DNA of 64,000 nucleotides from CAVZBW01 sp963773635 (GTDB lineage: Bacteria; Actinomycetota; Acidimicrobiia; Acidimicrobiales; RAAP-2). The stretch spans positions 26,486 to 90,485 of the forward strand of contig CAVZBW010000007.1 in NCBI GenBank assembly GCA_963773635.1, read 5' to 3'. Position numbers and translations under genes: made by a program. Positions 31,596-40,716 of the stretch are shown one piece after another. Every line of letters starts with the position of its first letter. The first letter of the stretch is position 1. Under the pieces are notes generated by a model. That model saw only the letters and a list, made by a program, of their open reading frames with translations. It was not told where the DNA came from and ran no database searches.

Positions 31596-32729
31596 TTATG
31601 CGAGCAGCCCGGCGACGTTGTCGTGGAAGAAGCCCTTGGCGTCGTGGTCGGGACCGTTGCTGGCGGCGTAGTCCTCGATCGGTGTGTCCGTCCCTTCCGA
31701 GTGCGGGTAGTCGCTGCAACACATGAACAGGTCACCCGCGGCGCCCATGAGCCGGGCCGGCAGCTCGTAGGAAAACGAGGAGACCCGCACCTGGCGCCGA
31801 AAGTACTCACTCGGGCGCAGGTCGAGGTCGGCCGGCGATCGGCCGTTGAGCGACGAGGTGAATTCCCAACCCCCGTCCAGCATCCTCAGGTACTGGGGAA
31901 CCCAGATCGAAGAGAGTTCGACGATCCCGATGCGGAGGTCCGGGTGTCGTTGCAGCACACCGTTGATGATGAGGTCCGTCACCGCGACGGCCGGAGGCAC
32001 CCAGAGGAAGATGGACTCGAGCGCGGAGATGGCGACGTCTTCGGGATCGCCGTAAAAGGCCTCGTCGAGTAGGCGGGGTTGGTCGGCCACGTGGAACAGT
32101 GGGGTGACGCCGTGATCGACGAAGGCGGACCACAGCCGGTCGTGCTCCGGGTGGGAGAGCGGGCGACCGGCGACTGCGGCCGGAGCGATCATCCCGAGGT
32201 GCACCCCCGCCTTGGAGATCGTCGCGAGCTCCGCCTCGAGCCAGGCAGGGTCGGTGAGGGTGAGATGCGCGACCGGGTGCAGACGACCGAGTCCCTGGCT
32301 CGACACGGTGGCGCACCAGCGGTTCCAGGCGCCCATGTTGGCGGTCAGGGCCGTCGGGTGACCCGACAGGCGCCGCTCCCAGAGCAGGCCGAAATTGGGA
32401 AAGAGCACGGCCCCCTCGAGGCCCATCGCCGTCAGCTGCTCGAGGCGGGCGGCCGGGTCCCAGTACTCGGGCGGGAGCTCGTCGTCGTAGGCGTACTCCG
32501 GTGGAAGTCCCTGGCGGGCGCGCTCGTGGTGGCGCCCCAGGGCGGCGGTGTCGTGCGGTCGTTGCACGTCGGCCAGGCTCAGTCGCTGCCCTCGCCAGGT
32601 GAGCCAGGCGTAGCCGATCTCGTCGTCGACGATCGCCAGCGCCTCCTCTCGAGCCGCCGGGTCGACGTGATCGGCCCAGAGCGATCGGGTCTCGTAGAGG
32701 TGCTGGTCCGAATCGATGACGTTCGTCAT
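31596..32729 (-). CDS. Amidohydrolase-2 family (COG2159) metal-dependent hydrolase or decarboxylase
   Basis: A 377-residue TIM-barrel protein. DSDQHLYET near the N-terminus replaces the usual D-x-H-x-H with D-x-D-x-H/Q-H, YPHSEGTDTPI (about 348) is the C-terminal Asp-His site, and LFHVADQPRLLDEAFYGD covers a metal-binding strand. Family members hydrolyse or decarboxylate aromatic and cyclic acids and need a divalent metal. TAGAGT ends seven bases before ATG 32729, a leaderless promoter. A second amidohydrolase of the same superfamily is at 42072-43331; the two are paralogues with different N-termini. The substrate is unknown. Confidence 0.85.
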   Translation of the reverse strand: MTNVIDSDQHLYETRSLWADHVDPAAREEALAIVDDEIGYAWLTWRGQRLSLADVQRPHDTAALGRHHERARQGLPPEYAYDDELPPEYWDPAARLEQLTAMGLEGAVLFPNFGLLWERRLSGHPTALTANMGAWNRWCATVSSQGLGRLHPVAHLTLTDPAWLEAELATISKAGVHLGMIAPAAVAGRPLSHPEHDRLWSAFVDHGVTPLFHVADQPRLLDEAFYGDPEDVAISALESIFLWVPPAVAVTDLIINGVLQRHPDLRIGIVELSSIWVPQYLRMLDGGWEFTSSLNGRSPADLDLRPSEYFRRQVRVSSFSYELPARLMGAAGDLFMCCSDYPHSEGTDTPIEDYAASNGPDHDAKGFFHDNVAGLLA

Positions 32730-32768
32730 CGGATCCACTCTAGGTCGCGCCCAAGAGAGAGGCACCTG

Positions 32769-33050
32769 TCAGTCGCTGCGCCGCTCCTCTTCGCGTGAGA
32801 CCCCGAGGGACTGGTCGAGCCAGTCGGCCTCGTCGGACGAGTCGGCTGCCTCGCCCCGGACCAGTGGGCGGGCGATGAACTGGTCCTCCTCTGCCAGCTC
32901 GTCCTGCTCGAGCACGTCGGCCTCCGGTCGGTCGGCGCCTCCGATCGATCGGATGTGCTCCTCGACGCTCCCACCCTCCGCGGGCTCGTCCTGCTCGAGA
33001 CGATCGGCTTCGGGCACGGGGTCGGCCCTTGGCACCGCTCGGTCCTCCAT
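32769..33050 (-). CDS. Acidic hypothetical protein with PEADxLEQDE duplication
   Basis: A 93-residue acidic, probably disordered protein. The motif PEADRLEQDEPAE recurs as PEADVLEQDELAEE, and the tail is DWLDQSLGVSREEERRSD. Similar short acidic proteins with PEAD-type repeats occur across actinobacteria without a known function. ATG 33050 follows a weak purine stretch. It is 40 bases upstream of the amidohydrolase on the same strand and may share its transcript. Confidence 0.55.
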   Translation of the reverse strand: MEDRAVPRADPVPEADRLEQDEPAEGGSVEEHIRSIGGADRPEADVLEQDELAEEDQFIARPLVRGEAADSSDEADWLDQSLGVSREEERRSD

Positions 33051-33269
33051 CGTGAAAGGCCTCCTCTCGCACCCGTCTCCGCGGGCTCCGGCCACAGTGA
33101 CCCTTGCGGCAGGGCGCCGGTAGGGCCGTTGGTCCCCCGGAGCTCGGTCGACGCTCACGGGGAGGCGCTCGCCTACGATGCGGATGCCGGGTCCGATCTT
33201 CGCGGCGCCGGCGCCGGGCCAGCAAGGGGGGTTCGTCGACATCATGGGCAAGTGGAGAGCCAAGCGCAG

Positions 33270-34346
33270 ATGGGGCCACCACCGGTGCCGTCGGGGCGCG
33301 GCGTGACGACGCTGCACGAGGGCCGCTCCGTCCAGGATGACGGCCAGGCACCCATACCTCCGGTCGAGCGGGTGCGTCCCGGCCTGTGGAGCATCCCCGT
33401 CCCCCTGCCCAACAACTCGCTGCGCTACGTGCTCGTCTACCTGTTCGAGACCGACCGGGGCCCGTACCTCATCGATGCCGGTTGGAACACCGACGAGGCC
33501 TTTGGCGCCCTGCGAGACGGCGTCGAGACCGCCGGCTGTCGGTTGAACGACGTCCAGGGCGTCCTCGTCACCCACATCCATCCGGACCACTACGGGCTGG
33601 CGGGCCGGATCCGCGCCGAGTCGGGGGCCTGGGTGGCCCTGCATCCCGCCGACGCCGAGCTGATCCGCGAGCGCTACGACGAGCCCGACGACCTTCTCGA
33701 GCGGGTGGCCACGATGCTCCGGCGCGTCGGCGCCCCGGCCGAGGAGCTCGACAGCCTCAAGCTGGCCGCCATGCCGCTGCGTCCGATGGTCGAGACCGTT
33801 GCCCCCGACGTCCTCCTCGAGGACGGCGCGCAGCCGGAGGTGCCGGGCTGGGACCTGCGCGCCATCTGGACGCCGGGCCACTCGCCTGGCCACCTCTGCT
33901 TCTGGGAGGGGCGCAACGAGGTGATGCTCTCGGGCGACCATGTGCTGCCGAGGATCACGCCCAACATTCCGTTTCATCCGCAGGCCGGGGTCAACCCACT
34001 GCGCGACTACCTGCGGTCGCTCGACAAGCTCGATGCCTATGTTCCCGACGAGGTGTTGCCGGCGCACGAGCATCGCTTCGCGGACCTTGGGACGCGGCTC
34101 GAGGAGTTGCGCCAGCACCATCGGGATCGATTCGCCGAGGTGTTGGCCGCGATCGATGGGGGTGCACGGACGGCCTGGGACATCGCCTCGAAGATGGCAT
34201 GGTCGCGTCCGTGGGCAGAGATCGCCGGTTACATGCGTCGCGCCGCGGTCGGCGAGACCATGGCGCACCTCCGTCTGTTGCAGGACGAGGGATGGGTGAC
34301 CGTCCAGGACGGCGAGCCCTCTACGTGGTCTCGGACGGACGGCTGA
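33270..34346 (+). CDS. MBL-fold metallo-hydrolase with C-terminal winged helix
   Basis: A 358-residue metallo-beta-lactamase-fold protein. The dinuclear-metal motif is THIHPDHYGLAG (HxHxDH), with later ligands in TPGHSPGHLCFWE, LSGDHVL and AHEHRF. After residue about 270 a helical segment and a winged-helix-like domain follow (AWSRPWAEIAGYMRRAAVGE and LRLLQDEGWVTV), as in LACTB2/beta-lactamase-like RNases and hydrolases. Reaction unknown; thioester or phosphodiester hydrolysis are options. The start is ambiguous: ATG 33270 or GTG 33303; the latter gives 347 residues. It precedes the acyl-CoA dehydrogenase by 94 bases. Confidence 0.85.
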   Translation: MGPPPVPSGRGVTTLHEGRSVQDDGQAPIPPVERVRPGLWSIPVPLPNNSLRYVLVYLFETDRGPYLIDAGWNTDEAFGALRDGVETAGCRLNDVQGVLVTHIHPDHYGLAGRIRAESGAWVALHPADAELIRERYDEPDDLLERVATMLRRVGAPAEELDSLKLAAMPLRPMVETVAPDVLLEDGAQPEVPGWDLRAIWTPGHSPGHLCFWEGRNEVMLSGDHVLPRITPNIPFHPQAGVNPLRDYLRSLDKLDAYVPDEVLPAHEHRFADLGTRLEELRQHHRDRFAEVLAAIDGGARTAWDIASKMAWSRPWAEIAGYMRRAAVGETMAHLRLLQDEGWVTVQDGEPSTWSRTDG

Positions 34347-34440
34347 GGCGGTTACGTAGACTCTTCTGCCCAGGCTCCGACGGCCTCCGACGCCCGGCCC
34401 GCGAGCTCGACCAGAATCCTCGTCGGTTCGGGAGGTAGCA

Positions 34441-36600
34441 GTGGCGATCGGTATCAGCGAAGCTCACGTCGACCTGGCCAAGGTGGTGCGTTCCTTTCTC
34501 GAGGGAGAGGACGCTCAGGGGGCCGCGATCGCTCTGCTCGACAGCGTCGAGGAGCCCGTGCCTCCGTTTTGGGGGGCGATGGCGGAACTGGGTTGGCTGG
34601 GCATCCACGTCCCCGAGGCCGAGGGCGGTGCCGGCTACGGGCTCGCCGAGCTGCTGGTCGTGGTCGAGGAGCTGGGTCGCGCACTCGCACCCGGCCCGTT
34701 CCTTCCGACGGTCCTCGTCTCGGCCCTCGTCGCCGCCCGCGGGGATGATGCACAACGGGCCCGCTGGCTACCCTCGCTGGTGGACGGCTCCCGGTGCGGG
34801 GCCCTGGGTCTACGCGGTGGGGTGACGAGCGATGGAGGACGTCTCTCGGGCGAGGCGATCGTCCTCGGCGGTGGTCTCGCCGGCGCCCTGGCTCTCGTGG
34901 TCGGAGACGACGTCGTCGTCGTCGAGCCGTCGACCCCCGGAGTCGCCGTTCGCCCCGCCCCCTCGATGGATCTCACCCGTCGCTCGGCCGTGGTCACGCT
35001 GCGCGAGTTCGCGATATCGGATGGTGACGTACTGGAGGGCGGTGCGGAGCACGCGCTGGCGCTCGGCCGGACCCTCGTCGCCGCCGAGGCGGTCGGGGGA
35101 GCACGCCGCTGCGTGGAGATGGCGACCGCGTACGCCAAGGAGCGACAGCAGTTCGGACGCCCGATCGCCATGTTCCAGGCGGTCAAGCACCACTGCGCGA
35201 ACATGCTGGTGGACGCCGAGATGGCGACGGCGGCCGTGTGGGACGCGGGCAGGGCATCGGCGGGCGCCGACCCGGAGCAATTCCGGCTCGCGGCAGCCGT
35301 GTGCGCGGGTCGAGCGCTGCCCGCCTTCGTCCGCAACGCCGAGCTCAACATCCAGGTCCACGGAGGAATCGGGTTTACCTGGGAGCATCTCGGTCACGTT
35401 CTGCTGCGGCGGGCCGTTGCCCTGGCCTCGGTGGTCGACGCCGCCGAGGCGCACGACGACGTCGCCCGACGATCCCTGCGGGGTGTCGTCCGCGATCACC
35501 ACCTCGACCTGCCCCCCGAGGCGGAGGCCTACAGGCCCGAGACGAGACGGGCCGCCGAAGCGTTTGCCGGCCTCGAGGGGACCGCCCTCCGGACCCGACT
35601 GATCGAGACCGGCTACGTCCAGCCCCATTGGCCCCGGCCGTGGGGTCGAGAGGCCTCGGCCCTGGAGCAGCTCGTGATCGACGAGGAGTTCGCCCGGGCG
35701 CGAGTGCGGCGACCCGAGTACGGCATCACGGGGTGGGTGATCCTCACGCTGATCCAGCACGGATCCGCCGATCAGGTCGAGCGATTGGTCCGTCCCACCC
35801 TCGAGGGAGCGTTGGTGTGGTGCCAGCTCTTTAGTGAGCCCGACGCCGGATCGGACGCCGCGGGCATCCGGACCCGGGGTGAGCGGGTCGATGGCGGCTG
35901 GCTCGTGACCGGCCAAAAGGTCTGGACCAGCGGCGCCCAGCTGAGCCAGCGGGGGCTGGTCACCGTCCGGACCGACCCGAGCAAGCCAAAGCATGCCGGC
36001 ATCTCGACGATGGTGGTCGACATGCAGGCGGAGGGCGTCGAGGTCCGCCCCCTCCGCGAGGCGACAGGCAACTCCCTTTTCAACGAGGTCTTCTTCAACG
36101 AGGTGTTCGTGCCCGACGACGACGTCGTCGGGGCGGTCGACGACGGTTGGACAGTCGCGAGGGCCACGCTGGGAAACGAGCGGGTCAGCATCGGAGGTGG
36201 TTCCGGAACCGGCCCGGCTGCCGAGGCCGTCCGGCTCTATCGGCGGCGCCAGGTGGGCGACCCTGTGCTCGAGCGGGAGCTCGGGACGTTGATCGCCGAG
36301 GCTCAGGCCATGCAGGCGGTGAATCTCCGGCGTGTCGAGCGGGCCGTCGTGGGAGGGGGACCCGGACCGGAGGGCAACGTGACCAAGCTGCTCTCTGCGG
36401 AGCACGCCCAGCGAGTGAGCGACTTTCGAAGGCGGATGATCGGGGGGGAGGCTGCGCTCATGGAGGGCGACGGGCTGACCGTCGGCGTGCCGGTGCTCTT
36501 TTGTCGGGCCCTCACGATCGCGGGGGGTACCTCGGAGATCGGCCGCAACCAGATCGGCGAGCGGATCTTGGGCCTGCCGCGCGATCCGCTCGTCAAGTAG
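34441..36600 (+). CDS. Fused two-domain acyl-CoA dehydrogenase (FadE34-like)
   Basis: A 719-residue fusion of two acyl-CoA dehydrogenase (ACAD) modules (about 5-350 and 380-715). The N-terminal one has GVxYAKERQQFGRPI-type helix as CVEMATAYAKERQQFGRPI, and VHGGIGFTWEHL. The C-terminal one has LFSEPDAGSDAAG and the signature TIAGGTSEIGRNQIGERILG. This matches mycobacterial FadE34 (ChsE3), about 711 residues, active on steroid side-chain CoA esters; a single FAD site per heterodimer-like unit is typical of this class, as alpha and beta parts are joined. GTG 34441 follows GGGAGG at six bases. The acyl-CoA ligase converges from the other strand; a shared pathway is plausible. Confidence 0.9.
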   Translation: MAIGISEAHVDLAKVVRSFLEGEDAQGAAIALLDSVEEPVPPFWGAMAELGWLGIHVPEAEGGAGYGLAELLVVVEELGRALAPGPFLPTVLVSALVAARGDDAQRARWLPSLVDGSRCGALGLRGGVTSDGGRLSGEAIVLGGGLAGALALVVGDDVVVVEPSTPGVAVRPAPSMDLTRRSAVVTLREFAISDGDVLEGGAEHALALGRTLVAAEAVGGARRCVEMATAYAKERQQFGRPIAMFQAVKHHCANMLVDAEMATAAVWDAGRASAGADPEQFRLAAAVCAGRALPAFVRNAELNIQVHGGIGFTWEHLGHVLLRRAVALASVVDAAEAHDDVARRSLRGVVRDHHLDLPPEAEAYRPETRRAAEAFAGLEGTALRTRLIETGYVQPHWPRPWGREASALEQLVIDEEFARARVRRPEYGITGWVILTLIQHGSADQVERLVRPTLEGALVWCQLFSEPDAGSDAAGIRTRGERVDGGWLVTGQKVWTSGAQLSQRGLVTVRTDPSKPKHAGISTMVVDMQAEGVEVRPLREATGNSLFNEVFFNEVFVPDDDVVGAVDDGWTVARATLGNERVSIGGGSGTGPAAEAVRLYRRRQVGDPVLERELGTLIAEAQAMQAVNLRRVERAVVGGGPGPEGNVTKLLSAEHAQRVSDFRRRMIGGEAALMEGDGLTVGVPVLFCRALTIAGGTSEIGRNQIGERILGLPRDPLVK

Positions 36601-36627
36601 ACGCGGCCCGGGCGGCTCGCTCGGCGC

Positions 36628-38196
36628 CTACGAGCCCTGCGGGCGGTCTTGGCCCGTGCGGACCGACTCGGCCGACGACCCCCCATACCGCTCCCGCAGG
36701 ACGCGCTTGAGCAGCTTGCCCGTCGGCAGGCGGGGGAGTGCGTCGGTGAAGCGCACGGTGCGAGGCACCTTGAAGCCGGCGATCCTCTCTCGGCAGAAGG
36801 CCTGCAGCTCGGTGGCCATCGCCGACTCGTCGGCGACCGGGCGGACCGGTTGCACCACGGCGAGCACGGACTCGCCCATCTCGGCGTCCGGCACTCCGAT
36901 CACGCCGACGTCGGCGACGTCGGGATGCAGGGCGAGAGCGTTCTCGATCTCCTGGGGGTAGATGTTGACCCCGCCGGAGATGATCATGTTGGAGAGCCGA
37001 TCGGTGAGGAACAGGTATCCGTCGAGGTCCAGGTACCCGACGTCGCCGAGGGTGTTCCACCCCCGATCGTTGTACGCCTCCCGAGTCTTTTGCGGGTCGT
37101 TGTGGTACTCGAAGGTGGCCCCGCTCTCGAACCAGATCTGCCCGACCTCGCCGGCCGGCAATTCGAGGCCCGCCTCGTCGGTGATGTGCACCGTGCCCAG
37201 GAGGGATTTGCCGACCGTCCCCGGCTTGGCCAGCCACTCCTCGGGACCGACGGCGCAGAAGCCCCCACCCTCGCTCCCGGCGTAGTACTCGTAGACGATC
37301 GGTCCCCACCAATCGAGCATGCGCTGCTTGACCTCGATCGGGCAGGGCGCGGCCGCGTGCACCACCGTGCGGAGGCTCGAGGGATCAAACGCATCCCGAT
37401 CCGCCTGAGCCAGCTTGAGCATCCGCACGAAGTGCGTCGGTACGAACTGCGCGTGCGTCACCTGGTAGCGCTCGATGGCGCGCAGGGCTTCGAGCGGTTC
37501 GAAGCGCTCCAGAATGACGACGGTCCCTCCCACCCGCTGTGCCGCCATGGACCACCCGAGCGGTGCCGCGTGGTACAAAGGTGCCGGGCAGAGGTAGACG
37601 ATGCCGGGCTCGAACCCGTAGACCGATCGCACCAGGGCGTCGAACGCCGTGCCCGTCCCAAACGGATCGTCCCGGAGTGCCGGCATGATGCCCTTGGGTC
37701 GGCCGGTGGTTCCGGACGAGTAGAACATGTAGGCGCCCTCGGTCTCGTCGCCCAGCGGCCGGGCCGGATGCTCGGCGATGGCTCGCTCGTAGTCCTCGAA
37801 GCCCTCGAGGTGGCCGTCATGGGCGAGCCGCACCTCGACTCCCCGCAGAGCCGGTCCGAGGGACCCGGCGAGCTCGGCGAACCGAGCGGACGTGATGAGC
37901 GCGGTGGCACCGCAGTCGCCGAGGATGTAGGCCGCCTCATCCGGGCCGAGGTGCCAGTTGATCGGGGTGTACCGCAGTCCCGAACGCTGCGCCGCCCACG
38001 CCGCCTCGAGGTACCCGATGTGGTTGTCGAGCAGGATGGCCACATGGCCACCCCGGGAGATGCCTCGTGAGCGCAACAGCTGGGCGAGACGGCACGAACG
38101 GTCCTCGAGCGCACCAAAGGAGAGCGATCGGCCGGAGGAGGCCATGACGATCGCAGCGCGGCCCGGCTCGGAGGCCGCGCTGATCCCGGTGCTCAC
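36628..38196 (-). CDS. AMP-dependent acyl-CoA ligase (FadD-like)
   Basis: A 522-residue ANL-superfamily ligase. SSGTTGRPKGIMPA is the adenylate-forming loop (about residue 170), YYAGSEGGG stands at the A5 position, WNTLGDVGYLD holds the ribose-binding Asp and SGGVNIYPQEIENAL the A8 hinge; the final PTGKLLKRVLRERY contains the catalytic Lys. The reaction is carboxylate + ATP + CoA to acyl-CoA. GTG 38196 is chosen, as it overlaps the stop of the secreted-protein gene (GTGA), which excludes longer readings. The size is normal and the substrate is unknown. Confidence 0.9.
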   Translation of the reverse strand: MSTGISAASEPGRAAIVMASSGRSLSFGALEDRSCRLAQLLRSRGISRGGHVAILLDNHIGYLEAAWAAQRSGLRYTPINWHLGPDEAAYILGDCGATALITSARFAELAGSLGPALRGVEVRLAHDGHLEGFEDYERAIAEHPARPLGDETEGAYMFYSSGTTGRPKGIMPALRDDPFGTGTAFDALVRSVYGFEPGIVYLCPAPLYHAAPLGWSMAAQRVGGTVVILERFEPLEALRAIERYQVTHAQFVPTHFVRMLKLAQADRDAFDPSSLRTVVHAAAPCPIEVKQRMLDWWGPIVYEYYAGSEGGGFCAVGPEEWLAKPGTVGKSLLGTVHITDEAGLELPAGEVGQIWFESGATFEYHNDPQKTREAYNDRGWNTLGDVGYLDLDGYLFLTDRLSNMIISGGVNIYPQEIENALALHPDVADVGVIGVPDAEMGESVLAVVQPVRPVADESAMATELQAFCRERIAGFKVPRTVRFTDALPRLPTGKLLKRVLRERYGGSSAESVRTGQDRPQGS

Positions 38197-38951
38197 GGGG
38201 AGGACTGGATCGGCGCGGTCGTCGGGGGACTGGTCGTGGTCGGGTTGGTGAGCTGCTCGAAGTCGATCGCACCCCGCGGCGCGGAAGGGTTCGGCTGGAC
38301 GTTGTAGGCGGAGAACGTGATCGATCCGTTGGAGGAGCCGCCCGTCTGGGAGATCCTCAGGATGTAGGGCTGGCCCGACGCGGCGACGTACACCGTGCCC
38401 GACCCTCCGCTCGACTTGTTCTTGAGCACGATCACCTTGCGACCCCGGTACGTGGTCGTCCCGGCGTTGACGACGCTGTTTGCTCTCCCGCCGAGCAGCT
38501 GGTTCATGAGCGTCGGGTAGTCGAGGAACTTGCCCAGGGAGGCGAAGTCCTTGTTGGTGACGGGGCCGGCGATCCACTTCCCGGCGAAGAGCTGGGCCGC
38601 CGTCGGGCTCACCGTCTGGCTCCAGAACCTCTTGGACGCGCTCATGTAGACGGTCGGACCGAGCCGGATCAGCCTGATCTGTTGCCCGTTGACGGTGACC
38701 GAACCCTGCCCGTGGTCGTTGCTCGCGGCGGTGAGGTCGAGCGACGTCGTCTGGTTCCCTTGGACCACGGTGCCGACGACCCTGGCCGAATTGGCGCCCT
38801 TGGTGGCCTGTATGGCGGAGGTGAGGAGTTGTGTGCCGTTCTCGGTCGCCGCGCCGGCGGCCGCGGGCACCAGAACCGCAGAGCCGGCGAGAAGGCAGCC
38901 CAGGCCCAGGATGATCGGTGCCCGTAGACGGGCGTTGCGATGAGCCGGCAT
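38193..38951 (-). CDS. Secreted LolA/LprG-like protein
   Basis: A 252-residue exported protein. The signal peptide is RLRAPIILGLGCLLAGSAVL then VPAAAGAAT, without a lipobox, so it may be released. The mature part has alternating beta strands (TYRGRKVIVLKNKSS, GTVYVAASGQPYILRI), which look like the half-barrel fold of LprG/LppX and LolA lipid carriers. The C-terminus is a Thr/Pro-rich tail (TTTSPPTTAP). ATG 38951 follows GGAAGG. It heads a two-gene unit with the acyl-CoA ligase (GTGA overlap); a lipid-binding role is inference. Confidence 0.7.
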   Translation of the reverse strand: MPAHRNARLRAPIILGLGCLLAGSAVLVPAAAGAATENGTQLLTSAIQATKGANSARVVGTVVQGNQTTSLDLTAASNDHGQGSVTVNGQQIRLIRLGPTVYMSASKRFWSQTVSPTAAQLFAGKWIAGPVTNKDFASLGKFLDYPTLMNQLLGGRANSVVNAGTTTYRGRKVIVLKNKSSGGSGTVYVAASGQPYILRISQTGGSSNGSITFSAYNVQPNPSAPRGAIDFEQLTNPTTTSPPTTAPIQSSP

Positions 38952-39077
38952 GGTCCTTCCCCCTATGTGCGCGCGGCACGTCTCCCCGGCCAACCCTAAT
39001 CAGATCGGGCGCACCGTGCGAAGGAGCTGGGTAGAGTCCTTCCGCTCGGACTGAGGATGGAAACGGGAGCCGGGGGA

Positions 39078-40679
39078 ATGCAACCTTTGGTCGAGACCAC
39101 CGCCGGTGCCGTGAGGGGACGGCGGGAGGTGGGGGGCTCCTCGGGGAGGCTGCTCCACGTGTACCGGGGGGTTCCCTACGCCGCCCCGCCGGTCGGCCCC
39201 CTCCGCTTTCGGGCCCCCCGGCCGGCGCCCGCATGGGGCGGGGTGCTCGACGCGTCGTCCTTCGGCGCGTCGCCCTTGCAGTCTCGATCGAACCTGTTCA
39301 CCGGGGTCGTGCCCGGCAACGTGGTCGGCCGGGTCGACGAGGACTGCCTCACGCTGAACGTCTGGGCACCACGGACCGGAGCCGGGCTGCCCGTCCTGCT
39401 GTGGTTCCCCGGTGGTGCCTTCCTCGTGGGCGGCACCTCTGTCGAGACCTACGACGGTGCCACGTTGGCGGCCGACCACAACGTCGTGGTCGTGTCCGCC
39501 AACTACCGCCTCGGGGCCCTCGGGTTCCTGTGGCTGGGCGAGCACGGGGGCGAGCGCCTCGGTGCTGTCGGCAACCCGGGCCTCCGGGATCAGCTCGCCG
39601 CCATGAGGTGGACCCGTTCCAACATCGAGCGTTTTGGTGGTGACCCACTCAACATCACGGTGTTTGGGGAGTCCGCGGGGGCCGGGTCCCTGCTCCACCT
39701 GTCGAGCGTGCCGGAGACCACCGCCCTGGTGCGTCGCTGCGCGCTCCAGAGCCCGGGCGTCGATCTCACGTTGCGGCCCGAGGAGGCCCGCTCGGTGACC
39801 GAGACGGTGCTGCACCATCTCGACCTCGGGCCGGGCGACGTGGCCCGCTTGTGGGATGTCCCGTCCGACGCCCTCTTGGAGGCCCAGGAGCGGTCCACTC
39901 TCGAGCTCCTTGCCAAGGTGAGCTCCACACCGTTCCATCCGGTCGTCGACGGAGACCTGCTCGGCACGACTCCGTCGGCGGCGGTGGAGGCGGGCGCAGG
40001 GTCCGAGCTCGACCTGCTCGTCACCTGGACTCGCGACGAGCTGCGCCTCTTCCCCAACCCTGCGGCCGACGAGGCGAGCCGCGCCGACCTCGTGAGATGG
40101 ACGCAGCGTTACCTCGGACGGCGGCTCGGCCGCGAACCCGGCACCGGGCGCGCCGACGAGCTCCTCGCCTTCTATGAGGACCGGGTCGCGGGGGGCGGTC
40201 CTCAGCGTGGTTCGCGCCTGTGGGCGGCGCTCCAGACCGACGGCACCATGCGTCTCCCCGCCCGGCGGGTCGCCGACTACCACGCCGCCAGCGGTGGCGC
40301 GACGACCCTCGCGGGGGAGTTCTCCTGGGCCTCGCGGGCTCGGGAGGGCGAGTGGGAGCGGGGCGCCTTTCACGCCATCGACCTGCCGTTCACCTTCGGG
40401 ACCTTGGGCCGCTGCGGGTGGGCCGAGTTTCTTGGCGCCGGTCCGGCCGCGCAGAGGTTGGCGCGCCAACACATGGTGGCGTGGACCGCCTTCGCCCAAG
40501 ACGGGCGCAGCGAGATATCCGGTCTCGGTCCTTGGCCCTCCTACGACACCCGCTCGCGGCGGACCGTGCTGCTCGACGAACCGTGCGCGGTGGTCGAAGA
40601 CCCGCTCGGGGAGATCGACGAGGCCTGGAGCGGCCTGTGGTCGCCCGAGTGCAGCGCGCGGACCACCGCCTACCGCTGA
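39078..40679 (+). CDS. Type-B carboxylesterase
   Basis: A 533-residue alpha/beta hydrolase of the carboxylesterase-B/cholinesterase family. EDCLTLNVWAP (about 93) and the nucleophile elbow FGESAGAGS (about 198-206) match; the Glu of the triad lies about residue 310 in TRDELRLFPN and the His in RGAFHAIDLPFTFGTL (about 435). No signal peptide. The two N-terminal choices are ATG 39057 or ATG 39078; the second follows GGGGGA. The family hydrolyses carboxyl esters of xenobiotics or lipids. It converges on the substrate-binding protein at 40717. Confidence 0.92.
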   Translation: MQPLVETTAGAVRGRREVGGSSGRLLHVYRGVPYAAPPVGPLRFRAPRPAPAWGGVLDASSFGASPLQSRSNLFTGVVPGNVVGRVDEDCLTLNVWAPRTGAGLPVLLWFPGGAFLVGGTSVETYDGATLAADHNVVVVSANYRLGALGFLWLGEHGGERLGAVGNPGLRDQLAAMRWTRSNIERFGGDPLNITVFGESAGAGSLLHLSSVPETTALVRRCALQSPGVDLTLRPEEARSVTETVLHHLDLGPGDVARLWDVPSDALLEAQERSTLELLAKVSSTPFHPVVDGDLLGTTPSAAVEAGAGSELDLLVTWTRDELRLFPNPAADEASRADLVRWTQRYLGRRLGREPGTGRADELLAFYEDRVAGGGPQRGSRLWAALQTDGTMRLPARRVADYHAASGGATTLAGEFSWASRAREGEWERGAFHAIDLPFTFGTLGRCGWAEFLGAGPAAQRLARQHMVAWTAFAQDGRSEISGLGPWPSYDTRSRRTVLLDEPCAVVEDPLGEIDEAWSGLWSPECSARTTAYR

Positions 40680-40716
40680 GCACGCCCCCTCGGCCCCGGG
40701 AGGTCGGTCGAGACGA

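Noticed and set aside
33244..33306. A 20-codon basic ORF before the MBL gene (MGKWRAKRRWGHH...)
   Set aside because: Resembles small basic ribosomal peptides only superficially; it overlaps the likely MBL start and has no strong binding site.
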